Assembly: GCA_028023455.1 (NCBI GenBank)
Contig: JAQFVV010000049.1
Location: forward strand, 5,920,855 to 5,984,854
Origin: Epiperipatus broadwayi
Lineage: Eukaryota; Onychophora; Udeonychophora; Euonychophora; Peripatidae
Length of the DNA: 64,000 nucleotides
Direction: 5' to 3'
Under the pieces are notes generated by a model. The model saw only the letters and a program-made list of their open reading frames with translations, did no database searches and was not told where the DNA came from. Below are positions 10,538-22,221 of this stretch, piece by piece (position 1 is the stretch's first letter; the number at the start of each line of letters is the position of its first letter). The position numbers and the translations under genes were made by a program.

Positions 10538-11752
10538 AATAAAGAAGCAAATACCACAACTTCAGGCAGTGCTTGAATAATTCTCAAAACAATGTGGAAT
10601 GAGCATAAACCCAGAAAAGTCTGTGGCCTGGACACTACTCACTGGAAAGCTATGTAAGCCAATGTATCGAGCAAAATCTGCTCCATTCCTAGACTTTCCT
10701 TTTTTTTAGGAGCCACTGGAATGAGATGTCAGATCCAAGCCAAGCTCAAAGAGGAAGTCAAAAGCATAGCTGAATCACTCTCAAAGGCATATTTGTCCAT
10801 ATATGCAAAAGTGCAACTGATTAACAAACTTATAATAACCAAGATAACATATTACATGCCTGTAGTTGAATTTTCAATAAAATGTATGACATGCATTAAT
10901 TCCATATGTTGCAAGCTCATCTGGGGGAAAAAGACGGTGGCAATTTCAATGGCAAAACTGAATCGCCCTCTTATAGCAAATGGACTGGAATTGCATAGCT
11001 TACAAACATTTCAAACATTCAAAACAAGCAATGCTATAATTGCTATACTCATTCAATTTTCTAAATTAAGACATTTAGAGCAGATAACACCTACAGATAG
11101 GCCTCCTCCAAAAGATTGTTTTTTTGGCAATCACCATCTACCAATGCAGGAGAGAAAGAACAATTCCAGATCAATTGGACCAAAAGTATAAATATTGGGA
11201 AATATATAAATTTATTCATCAAAATAATTATAATGAGGAGATCCCATCAATACTAGAAATAGGAAACAAATATCTGATCAAACAATACAAAAAATGGCAA
11301 CTAGAACCTAAGTTCCTAGATTTTATAATCAAGATGAATTTGAATGCTTTACCTACTAAATATTTTTACATCACAGAATGTACAGGTCATTTGATCCATT
11401 CTGTAGCCTTTGGCATATGGCTGAGGAGACTTTACAGCATATAATTTTCAACTGCAAGGCCTTGGAGCAGACTAGATGCATTCTGCAGGGCAAATACAGA
11501 AAAAATACTACAATGATGCAAATTATGTCAACTTACAAAGGTAGGTCTGTACCAGCCATAAGGGCCTCAATGTTGGTCTTATATGCACTTTGGTGCACTA
11601 GGTGTGTGTTCGTATTCGGTAATAACCCCAGAAGGCATCCAGCCACATTTGAGAATAAGTTGAATAAAATTCAAGTTAGAGACAAGCAGATCACCAGCCC
11701 AGATATTTATGCAGCTACTTGGTCCCTGCTCAGACAAATAGCAAAGTTATAA
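10538..11752 (+). pseudogene. LINE ORF2 C-terminal region (post-RT and zf-RVT), broken
   Basis: Three overlapping frames (10,721-11,191; 11,124-11,444; 11,378-11,752) together cover the thumb/connection region and the reverse-transcriptase zinc-binding domain (zf-RVT). Landmarks shared with the family: PTDRPPP, KWQLEPKFLDFIIKMNLNAL, then a CxxC/HxxxC-type cluster, then LYALWCTRC and ATWSLL at the end. Frame changes near 11,150-11,190 and 11,400 and an earlier TGA near 10,575 make it non-functional. In the zinc cluster the second Cys of the first pair is replaced by Trp (CSLWH). The YMDD catalytic motif is missing because of the 5' truncation. Confidence 0.75.
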
Positions 11753-11995
11753 AGAACAAAAATTAAAGAAAGCATGGTCCAGATTATGCACCTATTGGAC
11801 AATAATGGGATGAATTAACATTTCTAAAGTAGATAGAATCATGTAAAATTACCCATATAGATATGTACTTTTAAAAAAATGAATATTGTAGCACTTGAAA
11901 TTGAACTGACAATAATAAGATTCAACATGTATCTTGCTATGGCATTGTAATGTTATGTAACTAAAAGGATCAATAAAGTTTACTATTGTTGAAAC

Positions 11996-11996
<1 letters not shown>
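10538..11996 (+). mobile_element. 5'-truncated LINE copy A, flanked by AAT microsatellites
   Basis: Starts just after the reverse transcriptase YMDD motif of the family (at the SKKQ-like position), runs through the C-terminal region, and ends with a 3' UTR of about 245 nt that has an AATAAAG signal and runs into (AAT)n. Belongs to the same family as the copies at 35-37 kb and 49-58 kb. Confidence 0.8.
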
Positions 11997-12052
<56 letters not shown>

Positions 12053-12078
12053 GTAGTAGTAGTAGTAGTAGTAGTAGC

Positions 12079-12118
<40 letters not shown>

Positions 12119-12163
12119 ATAATAATAATAATAATAATAATGATCATCATCATCATCATCATC
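11997..12163. repeat. Compound microsatellite (AAT)n(AGT)n(AAT)n(CAT)n
   Basis: The LINE tail expands as AAT, then about 22 AGT/TAG units with one AGC interruption, then AAT again, then CAT. Every block differs from the next by one base per unit. Confidence 0.9.
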
Positions 12164-13884
12164 TATATAACTATGATATGTTTAATATGATTAATAATGA
12201 CCATATTCATTTTGATACAGCAATGGGGTGTTATTAATCTATGTGTGTAATCATTCCATTTCTTGGATGAATTTGAATTAAAAAATAAATTCTATAGATA
12301 ATCTGGTGCATGTGTATTTTTCTAGATTGTTAATCTAGCAATGAATATTTATTATTTTAATTATGCTTATTATCCATGCTTTTAAGTTTTATTATTGTAG
12401 TAAATAACCTAGTTAATTTAATTTGTGTCAAATTAGTAAACTGTTTTCAACACAGTGATTTGTGTATTCACATAATATTCTTATAATTTGTGTTTCATCT
12501 CTGAATAAGACTTGAAAACATTATGGTGTGAACATCTTGAAGTAAGTTTAAAAAATGTATCTTTAAGAAAAAGTGCAAAGCCAACTCATCTAGCCACCAA
12601 ATTGGATATTAGTGAATGAGTATTTATTATTATCTAAAGAAAAAGCTTTTTTTTAAAAAAACAACAACAACAACAAAACATTAGAAATCTCATTATCGAC
12701 TAAACTATATGATTATAGCAAAGTTCTTTTTTTTTTAAAGATTGTTGCCATACTATGTTTCTTGTGCTGGTTTGCTTGATTGTGTCCTGGGGTAATGCAT
12801 GCAATAGGATAATAAATTGTAATTTTCTCAAGTTATCTTTAGAGCTTTGTGATAGTAAATGTAAACCAATTCAATTAGCCGTCTAAAATTGACTAATTAA
12901 TTAATTTGCATAATAGAGAAGTAACATATCAAGAGCTTAAAGGTTCCTGGATTGATCGTAATCTGAGCAAAAAATAATGCAGTTGGGTCAATAACATGGA
13001 ACAGTGCGTCGTTACTTTAGTTCTCATAGGGTTACTGAATACTGATTGAATGATTATTTTTAGCTAAAGAGCAAATAGAGAAAAACTATAAAATATATCA
13101 TTATTGCAAAAACAGGTAAAGTAATGGAATGTTTCTATTCTAGGTTTTTGACATTTGTGAAGGGATCTTTATACTTTAGCGATCTATAAAAACAAATGTT
13201 ATCTTTATTATAAGTGTTTTTAAAAAATAAAAATTCTGTAAAAACAATTATTATTTCGGCTATTGTAATTAGAGTATTACTGTTTCTGTTACTATAATTA
13301 CAGTATCCCTGCATTTTAAAATCAGAATGAATAGAAGTATCTCAGTGTTTGTTTATGTAAAAAAAAAAAAAAGTTCGTTAAAGCGAGTCATCGTGTTTAA
13401 ACTGCTTTGATGAATTACCTTTCTGAATTTAAATGACCTAATTCAAGCAAAACTTTTTTTTTAAAGAAGGATTTTTCTCACATTATCTAAATTGTCAATT
13501 AATTTATTACTGTTATGTAAATAGACACCATGGTAACCATCTGAAATATTTCTGTAACCCAAATTTCTCATTTTAATAAAGTGAGATAATTTCCCAATAC
13601 AAATCACAAATCCTTCAAATTATTCCCAACGCTCTTGAAAGCACTTAAATATTAGATACCAATGAATTAGTAAAAGAAAAGAGAGGGGGAGAAAAAGAGA
13701 AAAGCTGACTGATTTTCTTTCATTTAAATAATTAGACTTTTAAATTGGGTCATATGCAATTAGAAAAGCAAAGACAGAGTTAATTCAAAAGTATTAGATT
13801 GATTTTTTTGACTTTTCTCACTCTTCATATCATATTAATTTATTGACACACGCACACACACACACAACAGTTATAGTAATACTC
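12164..13884. other. No gene seen
   Basis: AT-rich, with several A/T homopolymers and a short (CA)n near 13,848-13,866. Nothing else supportable. Confidence 0.5.
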
Positions 13885-14106
13885 ATTATTATTATCATCC
13901 GCGGAGATTGTCAATTCACTGTATGATGAAAATCTCTGGAAGTTTAATACAGTTTCTTTAATTTATAGCTTTTTTTGTCATATTGCTTCGCAAATTTTTT
14001 TATTTTATCCATCCATGTCACACATGGTTTTTTTCTGGGTCGTTTATAAGTTTTTGGAATTTGTTTTAAGATTTTCATTGTTCATCTATTGTCATCTCTT
14101 TTAGAA
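13885..14106 (-). pseudogene. Very degenerate 3' end of RTE-like LINE
   Basis: Nucleotide-level match to the better-preserved LINE end at 63,440-63,670: the same order of (ATT/ATC)n, the 'CACTG..GATGAA' block, the TTTATCCATCCAT...CACATGG block, TTTCTGGGTC and TTTTGGAAT. No open frame remains. Identification rests on collinearity with that copy. Confidence 0.5.
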
Positions 14107-15595
14107 CTTAATTTTTTTTTCAATGTCAGTTATATTTGTTATAATTGCTATATAATATTCAAATCTGCAGACATGTTGCTCACTTTTGCTTTCAATAGCA
14201 AGGATTTAGGATTCATAAATGGAAATAATATACTAATGCATGAATCTACCTACATTCTTCAAGATAATACACAGAATTTTAAAAAAAATTTAAATATTAA
14301 AACCAAGTCACTTCAAGTGCAAAATCGTATAGAGTTGACTTCATACAATATCAGTAACTTTATATTTTAGTGAGCTTTGCTTCTATTCTTCAAGTAGGAA
14401 ACACACACATATATGACATTCTCAGTTTATTTATATGCTTTCAAGAGCAATTCTATTGTATAGTTTACTTATAAACAATCAGTAGATGCAATGATATATA
14501 TAAGATCCCTATTGAAAATTTGACTTTTAACTAGTCAGTAGATGGCAATGCTACATAATTCCCAGACTCATTTTCTGGTATTACATCACTATCAACTGGT
14601 AATCTATGAATATAGTAAAGAGGACTGTTACTGGAAACATGTGAGTAAGCTGACAAAGGCCATATGATGTCTTCTTGGTATTAATTTTTTTCATCTGAAG
14701 AGCAGAAAGGGTCTATCGTTGCCTTAAAATTAAATTTGTTTTTTACATATTGTCACATCTACAAGTAAAATTTAGTACAAAACTTCGGGATTTTTATTTA
14801 ATTCATATTATTAACTTGAACAGTATGAAAAACTTAAAAGTGGTTGATATTTATATTTTCAATTTTCAATTCTAAATTTTTACTGATCAGAAACTTATCC
14901 ATGGATGTGAACTTAGTATAAAATTCCCACATAGTGTCCATTAATTATTCAAACTTACAATAGATAACTATATAAACATGCACACTGGATTGAAAAACTC
15001 ATGAGTCATTTTGTTGGCTTTATAAAAGAAGACATAAAAGTAAAATATTGAGTCAATGGAACCTATTTTATATTAATATACATTAGAAGTAAAAAAAAAT
15101 ACACTTCTATAATGTAAATTACAATACATCTAAATTGTATATAATATAACTATGGTAATATATGATTACTATGAAATATAAACATGATGGTAATCTCTAT
15201 TTTATATAGACAAAATTTAACTAATATAAAATGTTCAAGTAATTTAGTTTAAACATTAGGAGTTTTTGTTTTCCATGATATCAATGTTCATACTAATGTT
15301 ATCCATTTTACTACTAAGACTTTTATTATTTTATGGATTTTTAAAAAATACTATTTATTAAAATGGATATAAAGGAAAATCCTTTGAATGATAATATTAG
15401 ATATAAGAAGAATAAGAGGTTTCCAATTACTTTAGAACAAAAATAAATTCACCAATTATATAGGTAAAGCCCATTACCCCTGTAAGTGTACATAAGACTT
15501 ATTATTGTACTAGAGATGTGGACTCTAAAGGTTGATGCCTGTGGATATCTCTATTTTTTCTGTTTTCAACCTTCTCATAAATTCCTGAGCAATAA
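14107..15595. other. No gene seen
   Basis: AT-rich anonymous sequence. An 80-codon-class open frame at 14,089-14,370 has low complexity and no recognisable motif. Confidence 0.45.
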
Positions 15596-15599
15596 AACC

Positions 15600-16245
15600 A
15601 TGTGATTATAATATATATATATATATAAAAGATATATTTTGCGGATTCATCCTTGTTAAAAAATTTAAATATTGATATACCGACATTTCAACTTGATCAC
15701 ACAAGTCATCCACTGGGTGATAAAAGGTAGAAATATGGTTGTAGAGGTGCTACAATCACGGATTTGAAAGAAACGTTAAAGTTCCACTAATAGCAAAAAT
15801 GTTAAATTAATAATTTTTTTTAAAAATCTTTCCAAATAGGAGGAAGTTTGCATGTATCATCTCTCTTATTGATACAATCTGGTCTTTTAAGTATCTCAAT
15901 GGCTTCTCTAATTTTGCATTGGTAGAGATTATTACATCTGGATATGATCCTGGTACTAGAAAAATCAATTTTTGCAAACTTCCTCCTATTTGGAAAGATT
16001 TTTTAAAAAACATTCTTAACATTTCTACTAATGGTGGAACTTTAATATTTTTTTTCAAATCAGTGATTGTAGCACCTCTACAATTGTCTTTCTACCTTTT
16101 ATTACCCAGTGAATGACTTGTGTGAACAAGTCAAAACTTCGATATATCAATATTTATATTTTTTAGCACAGATGAACCCACAAATATGTTTTTTATATAT
16201 GCAACCCATGAAAATCTTTGTATCAATATATATATATATATGGTA
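15600..16245. mobile_element. Palindromic element P3
   Basis: Left arm (about 15,620-15,875) and right arm (about 15,965-16,200) are inverted copies, both starting outside with (AT)n. Each arm carries a short hairpin (ACTTG/CAAGT around a TGTGAT-type loop) followed by a GAAA/CAAAAC-like string; compare the hammerhead-like family. Target duplications are not clear. The small frames on both strands here are by-products of the palindrome. Confidence 0.6.
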
Positions 16246-17494
16246 CCTTAGACTATTTTGCAATTTTTTAATACAGTAATTCTTCTGTATCCACAAATTC
16301 ATTACCCATGGATTCAATAAACCATAATATTAGATAACGTATTTAATAAAACAATTGTAATGTTGAATTCTTAAATTTTATGCACACAGGCACTTCTATT
16401 GGAATTATCAAAAAAATCACTCATTTTCTCATTTATATAATAATTCTAAATGTTTATTTCTCTTTTCATCAATCACGGTAATTCTTAAAAGCTCATTATA
16501 ATCAAGTATTACTTCAAAAGTTTTATAATCCACTAAGCATGCTTTTGGAAAACCACTGCCAGAATCATAGTGCTGTTTAAAATTTAGAAGTTAAAACTAT
16601 GCATATATATATATATATATATGGACATAGTTGGATATATAAATGAGGCTTAATACGTAAATGTGGCATTTAAATGTTCCATTTTAACAACATAAACAAA
16701 TCATCTCTATTACAAACAAAGCTCACTATGGGCCACCCTTTCTCTCACACTATTGTTAGAACAATCTGTGCTGGAAGAGATGTGACAAAATGTAAATAAA
16801 AAGAGGTGTCAGTGACAACAAAGGATCCATATTCTATCAACAAAAAGATTTCATGCATTCCAACTCAGTTGGTCAAATGGTTGATCATATTTTACATAGC
16901 TGCATGTTCTTTTTTCTTTGTTAATTCACATTTTAATGTACACATTTAAAAAATTAAACTTGTTGCAGGAATAAATAGGTATATTTACATATTTTAAAAA
17001 TAAGTTCACCAAAAAAGTTGAAACCATATTCATTGCTTTTTATAATAATAGTTTTTTAATTTTATTATTTCTTCCTTTAATTATTTCATCATTTTATTTA
17101 AAATAAAACCTGTTTAAATATATATTTTTATTATTTTTTTTGTTATAACATGTTAGTAAAGAAATTTAAAAAAAAGCATGCTTAAAAGATTGCCATCCAT
17201 AATTTCATTGAGTTAAAATCACTTATCATGCTTTACATAAAATTAGAATAATGCATGTGTGACTACTTTGAACATCATGATATGACTGATTTTGTAGAAT
17301 TGAATCACTTTTTTTACTATTTCAAAAGGTTTCAGGTGAAAAAAAAAAAGGATTACATTTATAAAGATGTCATGACATTCGGAAATATATATTATTAATT
17401 TGCATATTTTATTGTATCATTTATTTATATAATGCTATTACTTTATAACTAATATATTGTGATAATACAGCCAATTTTATATTAAACCACTAAA
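16246..17494. other. No gene; holds a half copy of palindrome family P6
   Basis: About 16,480-16,690 matches one arm of the element at 27.1-28.0 kb (ACTAAGCATGC, CCACTGCCAGAATCATA, an (AT)n block, AATGAGGCTTAATA, GTGGCATTTAAATG). The rest is AT-rich and featureless. Confidence 0.5.
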
Positions 17495-17560
17495 CATCAC
17501 ATGAGTCTCACTACTGTATGGAGAGTTTTGCCTGTTTTAATAACAATTTTATATTACATA
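17495..17560. repeat. Terminal fragment of P11 palindrome family
   Basis: Contains TACTGTATGGAGAGTTTTGC followed by CTGTTTTAATAACA, the end of the elements at 18.0 and 60.3 kb. Confidence 0.55.
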
Positions 17561-17989
17561 CATAATTTAAATATAATAAAAAATTACAATTTCTTTAATA
17601 CAATTACAGATTTCTAATAGCAAAAAAAAAACATTACTATCCAAAACCCATAAAGAAATGTTAAATAAAAGTTATTTAATGAGGTGTGATAGAGATGGTA
17701 AAATAACAGAGTAGTTTAATTAATTTAATTTGCTGTTAAGTAGAAAAAATATGGAGAGATTGCTCAAGAATAAGCTATTTATTAAAAAGATGTAGAGAAA
17801 CAAGTGATTCACAAAATGTTATTTTGCTATCTTCTGGGGTTACTATTAAAAATTGAACAATACATTATATCAATCAAATTAATTTTAGTCATATTTATAA
17901 TCCTTCATTTGTCAAAATATTAATATTAAAAAATTCAAATTATTATAAAATTAAAAATAGGTTAGCGTAGTGTACAACTTTAGTAATTC

Positions 17990-18425
17990 AATGGGTAAAT
18001 TTTGTAAGAGTACCAAACTTTTCATACAGTAGTGCCACCAAGTGCAAGCCTTTGTAATCAATGATTGCAGAAAGATTTATACATAAAATCTTTATCTAGT
18101 ATCTACTTATCCAACTTCCTCAGACTATTTTCTAGCTTGTGACTTTCATCAGTGAGTAGCCTTGGATTTGAGAGAACTGCACCTAGATCTTAGGATCCAA
18201 TGCAACTATCTAGTAGCTTTTTATCCTTAGATCTAGGTACAGGGCTTTCAAATCCAAGATGCCTCACTAGAAACTAGTCTGGGTATTTTAGATAAATAGG
18301 CAATAGAGAGTGACTTTATGCACAAATCTTCCTGCATCCATTGATTAAAAAATCTTGGACTTGATAGGTCTACTATATGGAGAGTTTGTTACTCTTATTA
18401 ACAGCATGTGTAATCATATGAAATC
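17990..18425. mobile_element. Palindromic element, P11 family, diverged copy (P4)
   Basis: Same order as the 60.3-kb copy: ATACAGTAGTGCCACC, AATCAATGATTGCAGA, a central CCTAGATCTTAGGATCCAAT block, then inverted CAGACT/AGTCTG arms ending in ATGGAGAGTTTG. No ORF. Flanking duplications no longer recognisable. Confidence 0.6.
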
Positions 18426-18915
18426 ATCCTCGTGTGGGGCTTTATTTCGTAATAATTCTTATACTATATATTTGATACATTTATATTAATCAACATGTTT
18501 AATTTATATATGAAAAACTGTAAAACTTAAATAATCTGAAGGTGATGCTCCTTCTTAATGTCCTTCTTTAAATTAGTTAATTCAGGAAAGCCCATGAGAA
18601 AATATTTAAAATATGAAATGCTTTTTTTTTTAAAAAATATAATAAATAAAATCAGTTGATGATTAAGATGATAAACAAAAAACCAAAACAGGATTTTATA
18701 CTAAATATGGTTGTGTATGATTTTGTTTGCATCATTGTGTAGAGCCTTTTCAAATTGCAGAATGGCAAAAATAAGAATAAGATTTCGTAGACTGGCAGAA
18801 GTCTACAGATAAATTTTTTTAATGATTTAAACTGCTTAGCCTTTAGATGAGCATAATTGTTATAACTGACCAAAACAACACACTAGTTGCTGTATATTGT
18901 AATGATGTTTCTTAC
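18426..18915. other. No gene seen
   Basis: AT-rich; the 73-codon open frame on the minus strand (18,652-18,873) has no recognisable motif. Confidence 0.4.
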
Positions 18916-19009
18916 CTTCACATACTGAGCACTCTTCCTCGAGTTGTGCAGTCATACTGCTACAGAAAGCAGTACAATAACAATTGTTGTCATTAGTGTG
19001 ACTGCATTG
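18916..19009 (-). CDS. Candidate internal exon, cysteine-rich
   Basis: On the minus strand a 94-nt segment lies between an AG (plus 19,010-19,011) and a good GTAAGA donor (GT at plus 18,914-18,915). One frame is open throughout and encodes about 31 residues with six cysteines: one near the start, a C-Y-C pair, then FC, and a final C-S-V-C. The same frame meets a TAG overlapping the acceptor, so it is open only if spliced. Cys density, a CpG (CTCGAG) and higher complexity than the surroundings resemble an extracellular disulphide-rich module. No polypyrimidine tract is convincing and I do not recognise the family. Alternative: chance. Confidence 0.25.
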
Positions 19010-19011
19010 CT

Positions 19012-20045
19012 ACAATTATTATTTCACTGTTAAAACATCCAAGAATAAAATATTATTCATCTGAATGTTGGAAAATATCACAACTAATGTTATTAATTCC
19101 ATGACAATGATTATGATAAATGTAATATCTGTATTTAATGTTAAATATACAAGATGAAGTTTTATATATATGAAGTTTGTATAATAAAAAACTTTTTTTT
19201 TTTAATTTTGAATTTTTTTAGAAAAATAATAAAAAATTTAATTTACCCCTCTTCCCCCCCCCATAAATATCTATGATAACTAGAAAATCAAATTAATTTA
19301 TGTATGATTGGTTAGATATTGTTTTCATTCTGTTTTTTTTTTTAATTGGGTAAAAATGAGATTAAAATAACACTAGATTACATTAGTTGTTTACTCTTGA
19401 AGTTACTTGAAGACCACCTGTAAAGCCACTGGAAAAATTGAGCTGAAAAGTTGTTTTGGTAAAGTGTCACATATAAATAAAACAATCATTATAAAGATGT
19501 CATTTTTCTAGAAAAAAAATACTAGATTTACATTCTCGATGAAGGGAAATCATCATCAGTGATCTGTAGAATTAAAATATGTTCAGGTAGTCAATGGTCT
19601 TTTACAGTTAAAGATTAAAATTATGATTCCTCAAGATCTTATGATGATTATAATAATTACTAATAATTATAAAAAAAGCAACAGTCAAATATATCTGTAA
19701 ATCAAATGGATAGCCAGCATATGAGTGATTACAATTTATGTGACCCTCTCCAGTAATGTGGTTGATGAGCCATTACATATTGGTTCAATTACATAATGAG
19801 TGACTCCTTCCATTCAGGTGAGTGTTTGAGTTCTTGTCACTACATATATAATATATTTGAATTCCAATTAAAAAAAGAAACAGAATCAGCTTTTAAGGCA
19901 TGAAAACATAGTAATTAGGGCAAAAATTTTCTCATATTAAACTGCATTTAAAAAATTCTACAGCTTTATCTAACATAAAAATAAAAACTATTGTAGGTAA
20001 TATTTTATTTACAAAAAAATCTAAATTCTAAACTTTTATCTAGCT
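19012..20045. other. No gene seen
   Basis: AT-rich sequence with poly-T, poly-C (19,245-19,262) and scattered homopolymers. Confidence 0.5.
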
Positions 20046-20715
20046 AATGTGACATCTGCTGTCGTTTCTTTGTTACTAAATTTGATAGGTGTGGCTATAG
20101 TGTTGTTTCAGAAAGTGCTGCTTTAACATCCATTCTATTTGTTTGTTTATTTTTTATTATTGACATTGCTGAAAATGTTTTCTCACATACATATGAGGTT
20201 GAAAAAATCACCAGTACTTTGATAGTTTTCTAACTAAAAGTTGAGTATTCTTTTTCAAGTGATAGACAAAATTGAGACGATTGCATTTTATGTCAGGACA
20301 CCACAGTGAAATCAGATGACAATTCAATCAGATTTTTTTTTTTCATGAGATTCAAGTTCACAAGAGTTTACATCTTCTAATAAAGAATTATTAATCCAGA
20401 GGTCACCTTTATGAGGATTCTCTTTCAGAAAAATAATTATCAAAGTTTTCAGCCAATGCTCTTAAATGCTGACTAATTATGTTGAATATGACTTTCTGGT
20501 TGACATCAGCAGCAGTCAAAATTTCTCCTAAAAGTGGAAACATATCTATATCTTTTTATTGTATGCAACTATCCCAAATGACAGCTTTTTTCTAAATGCA
20601 TCCATTTTATTTCTCAATATAAAAATATTTATATAAGGTCCCTGGAGAGAAAGATTAAGGCTGTTAAGAATATATCTGCTAAGTATGCAAGTTTAGCCAC
20701 CTATTCATCATTTAA
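20046..20715 (-). pseudogene. hAT transposase remnant (C-terminal part)
   Basis: On the minus strand, frame-broken segments in order resemble the ZBED5/GTF2IRD2-type hAT transposases: near 20,640-20,700 VAKLAYLADIF followed in another frame by NSLNLSLQG and ILRNKMDAFRKKL; then near 20,130-20,260 TSYVCEKTFSAMSIIKNK, the hAT C-terminal dimerisation domain (usually ..STYLCE..FS.M..IK...R.RL). A third block reads ALSETTL..PHLSNLVTKK. Multiple stops and frame changes mean it is dead. In life this enzyme cuts and pastes hAT elements, using an RNase-H-like DDE core that is not preserved here. Confidence 0.65.
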
Positions 20716-20739
20716 CAAAAGTTTTACTAGGTCTGCATC

Positions 20740-20845
20740 TATTTACTCTGGCTTGCACTGAGTGACACAACTGTATGGAGAGTTTTATCTGTTTTAATAA
20801 CAGTTATGAGCAAGCATAAGAAATGGTGATCATGTGAAGTATAAT
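20740..20845. repeat. Half copy of P11 palindrome family
   Basis: ACTGTATGGAGAGTTTTA, CTGTTTTAATAACAG, then TTATGAGCAAGCATAAGAAA and GGTGATCATGTGA match the outer arm of the 60.2-kb element in inverted orientation. It sits immediately beyond the hAT remnant and may interrupt it. Confidence 0.6.
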
Positions 20846-20984
20846 ATTTACATGTTTTTAAACAAATTTGTTTTAATTTTTTGTTTATTTTTGATTTTTT
20901 ACAAAAAAAAGTGAACTGTATCAATTAGATTTCCCTGTTAAATGATTATGCAGTTGTTGACTCTATCACACAATAGAACACATG

Positions 20985-20992
20985 CTCTAGCA
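20985..20992. repeat. hAT target-site duplication, left
   Basis: CTCTAGCA; 7 of 8 bases match 21,462-21,469. Confidence 0.75.
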
Positions 20993-21461
20993 CAGGGGTG
21001 GGAAAATAGCTGCCCGAGGGCCACATGCAGCCCACCAAGACAATCAGAAAAATCCACCTTGAACTGAGATTTCCTTCTCATGCATGACCAAAGATTCATC
21101 TCATATTTTCCACTAGGATGGCCACATCAATACACATGTGCAGTGTAGATACAACATGCAGTGCTTTTCCAATTGATCTGGTTAATTTCAATTTTGTCAT
21201 TGCATTAGCAAATACATACATTTCCAATTTTAGTGAAACCATGAACTCTATGAAAAAATGTAAAATCGGTGATGAATGTTGTCTGTTTAATGAAGAATGG
21301 ACAAACAAATATTTCTTTCGTAATACAGGGAATAAAGCAGTGTGTTTATTGTGTCACAAAAAAAAAGGTGTGCCCTCCGCTTACCTTCGCTTCCACAAAA
21401 TGGCAATGTGGCCCTCCACCAACCTCTGTGGCCCCCGAGCCAAAACAATTGCCCATCTCTG
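20993..21461 (+). mobile_element. Non-autonomous hAT transposon with 8-bp target duplication
   Basis: The left end starts CAGGGGTGGGAAAATAGC and continues with GCCCGAGGGCCACATG; the right end read on the other strand starts CAGAGATGGGCAA and has GGGGGCCACAGAGG, a typical hAT terminal inverted repeat. Flanks are CTCTAGCA (20,985-20,992) and CTGTAGCA (21,462-21,469), an 8-bp duplication with one mismatch, the diagnostic hAT length. The 469-bp element keeps a piece of the transposase N-terminus (next entry), so it is an internal-deletion derivative of an autonomous hAT. It lies on the opposite strand to the remnant at 20.05-20.7 kb. Confidence 0.85.
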
Positions 21462-21501
21462 CTGTAGCAGCACCTACAACATTCCTATTTCTGTCAAATG
21501 A
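21118..21501 (+). pseudogene. hAT transposase N-terminal zinc-finger fragment
   Basis: A 127-codon frame holds, at about residues 46-83, CKIGDECCLFNEEWTNKYFF followed by NKAVCLLCHKK. This is the N-terminal zinc finger of GTF2IRD2/ZBED5-like hAT transposases (F..EW..KYFF.......CL.C): the CxxC pair is present, but the His pair is lost where the sequence passes into the 3' terminal repeat. The ATG at 21,118 and an internal ATG at 21,241 are both possible; only the finger itself is supported. The last 13 codons lie beyond the transposon end, so the frame is a read-through and not a gene. Confidence 0.6.
21462..21469. repeat. hAT target-site duplication, right
   Basis: CTGTAGCA; 7 of 8 bases match 20,985-20,992. 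Confidence 0.75.
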
Positions 21502-22103
21502 CAATTCTTTGTATGTGAAACTGCATCAGAATTAGGAATAGCTAACTTTTACAGGAACAGAATTAAGATGCCGTATTAAAACTATTTCATGATTAAATGA
21601 AATATTGTAGTAATAATGATAATGAAAAATAAATTATTTTTGATATTTTCTCTTAATATATTACAAGTATCTTTTTATAATTTCTTTTATTGTATCTTCT
21701 TTCCTGATAAAAGGAATCAATATATTAGTTATTTTAAAAAACTCTGAGAACATCACAATAAATTTCTTATCCAATATATTAATAATAATTGATAATTATC
21801 AGCATCAAACTTATGTTGAATAAAATCCTGAGTTTTAACAATTTCATTTGCATTCTATATTCTAATATGCATTAGAAAAAAAATCTAAAGTGATTTATTA
21901 TTCTTCTCTTTTATTTATGACATGGTTGTCTGTCATCATGATATGGTAACAGTAGGAAATTTCATTATTTCTTTCAGGTTAATATTATTAAATTAATGAT
22001 TCTCCAGTTAGAATTGTGTCTTTTATCATTATGTTGGTATTCTCACAACCATTTAGGTTAGATAGCTTCTCTAAAACAAAATCAGTTATTATGAGATGAA
22101 TAG
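21470..22103. other. No gene seen
   Basis: AT-rich anonymous sequence. Confidence 0.5.
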
Positions 22104-22117
22104 TATATGAAATTCTA
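22104..22117. repeat. Target-site duplication of P5, left
   Basis: TATATGAAATTCTA, identical to 22,922-22,935. Confidence 0.8.
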
Positions 22118-22193
22118 TATATTATTTATAATACTTCACTCATATACACTTTAATGCAATTAATTTTCTTAAAAATTTCTTTATTTTCTTACA

Positions 22194-22221
22194 GTTTCGA
22201 CTGTCCAGCAGTCTTCTTCAG
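22194..22221 (-). ncRNA. Hammerhead-ribozyme-like hairpin, left arm of P5
   Basis: CTGAAGA, then a spacer A, then a GACTG/CAGTC stem with CTGGA loop, then GAAAC. This is the CUGANGA - stem II - GAAA core order of a hammerhead, with one extra A before stem II. Stem III and the cleavage site are not resolved. Confidence 0.4.

Noticed and set aside
15807-16116. Overlapping frames on both strands
   Set aside because: They mirror each other because the sequence is a palindrome.
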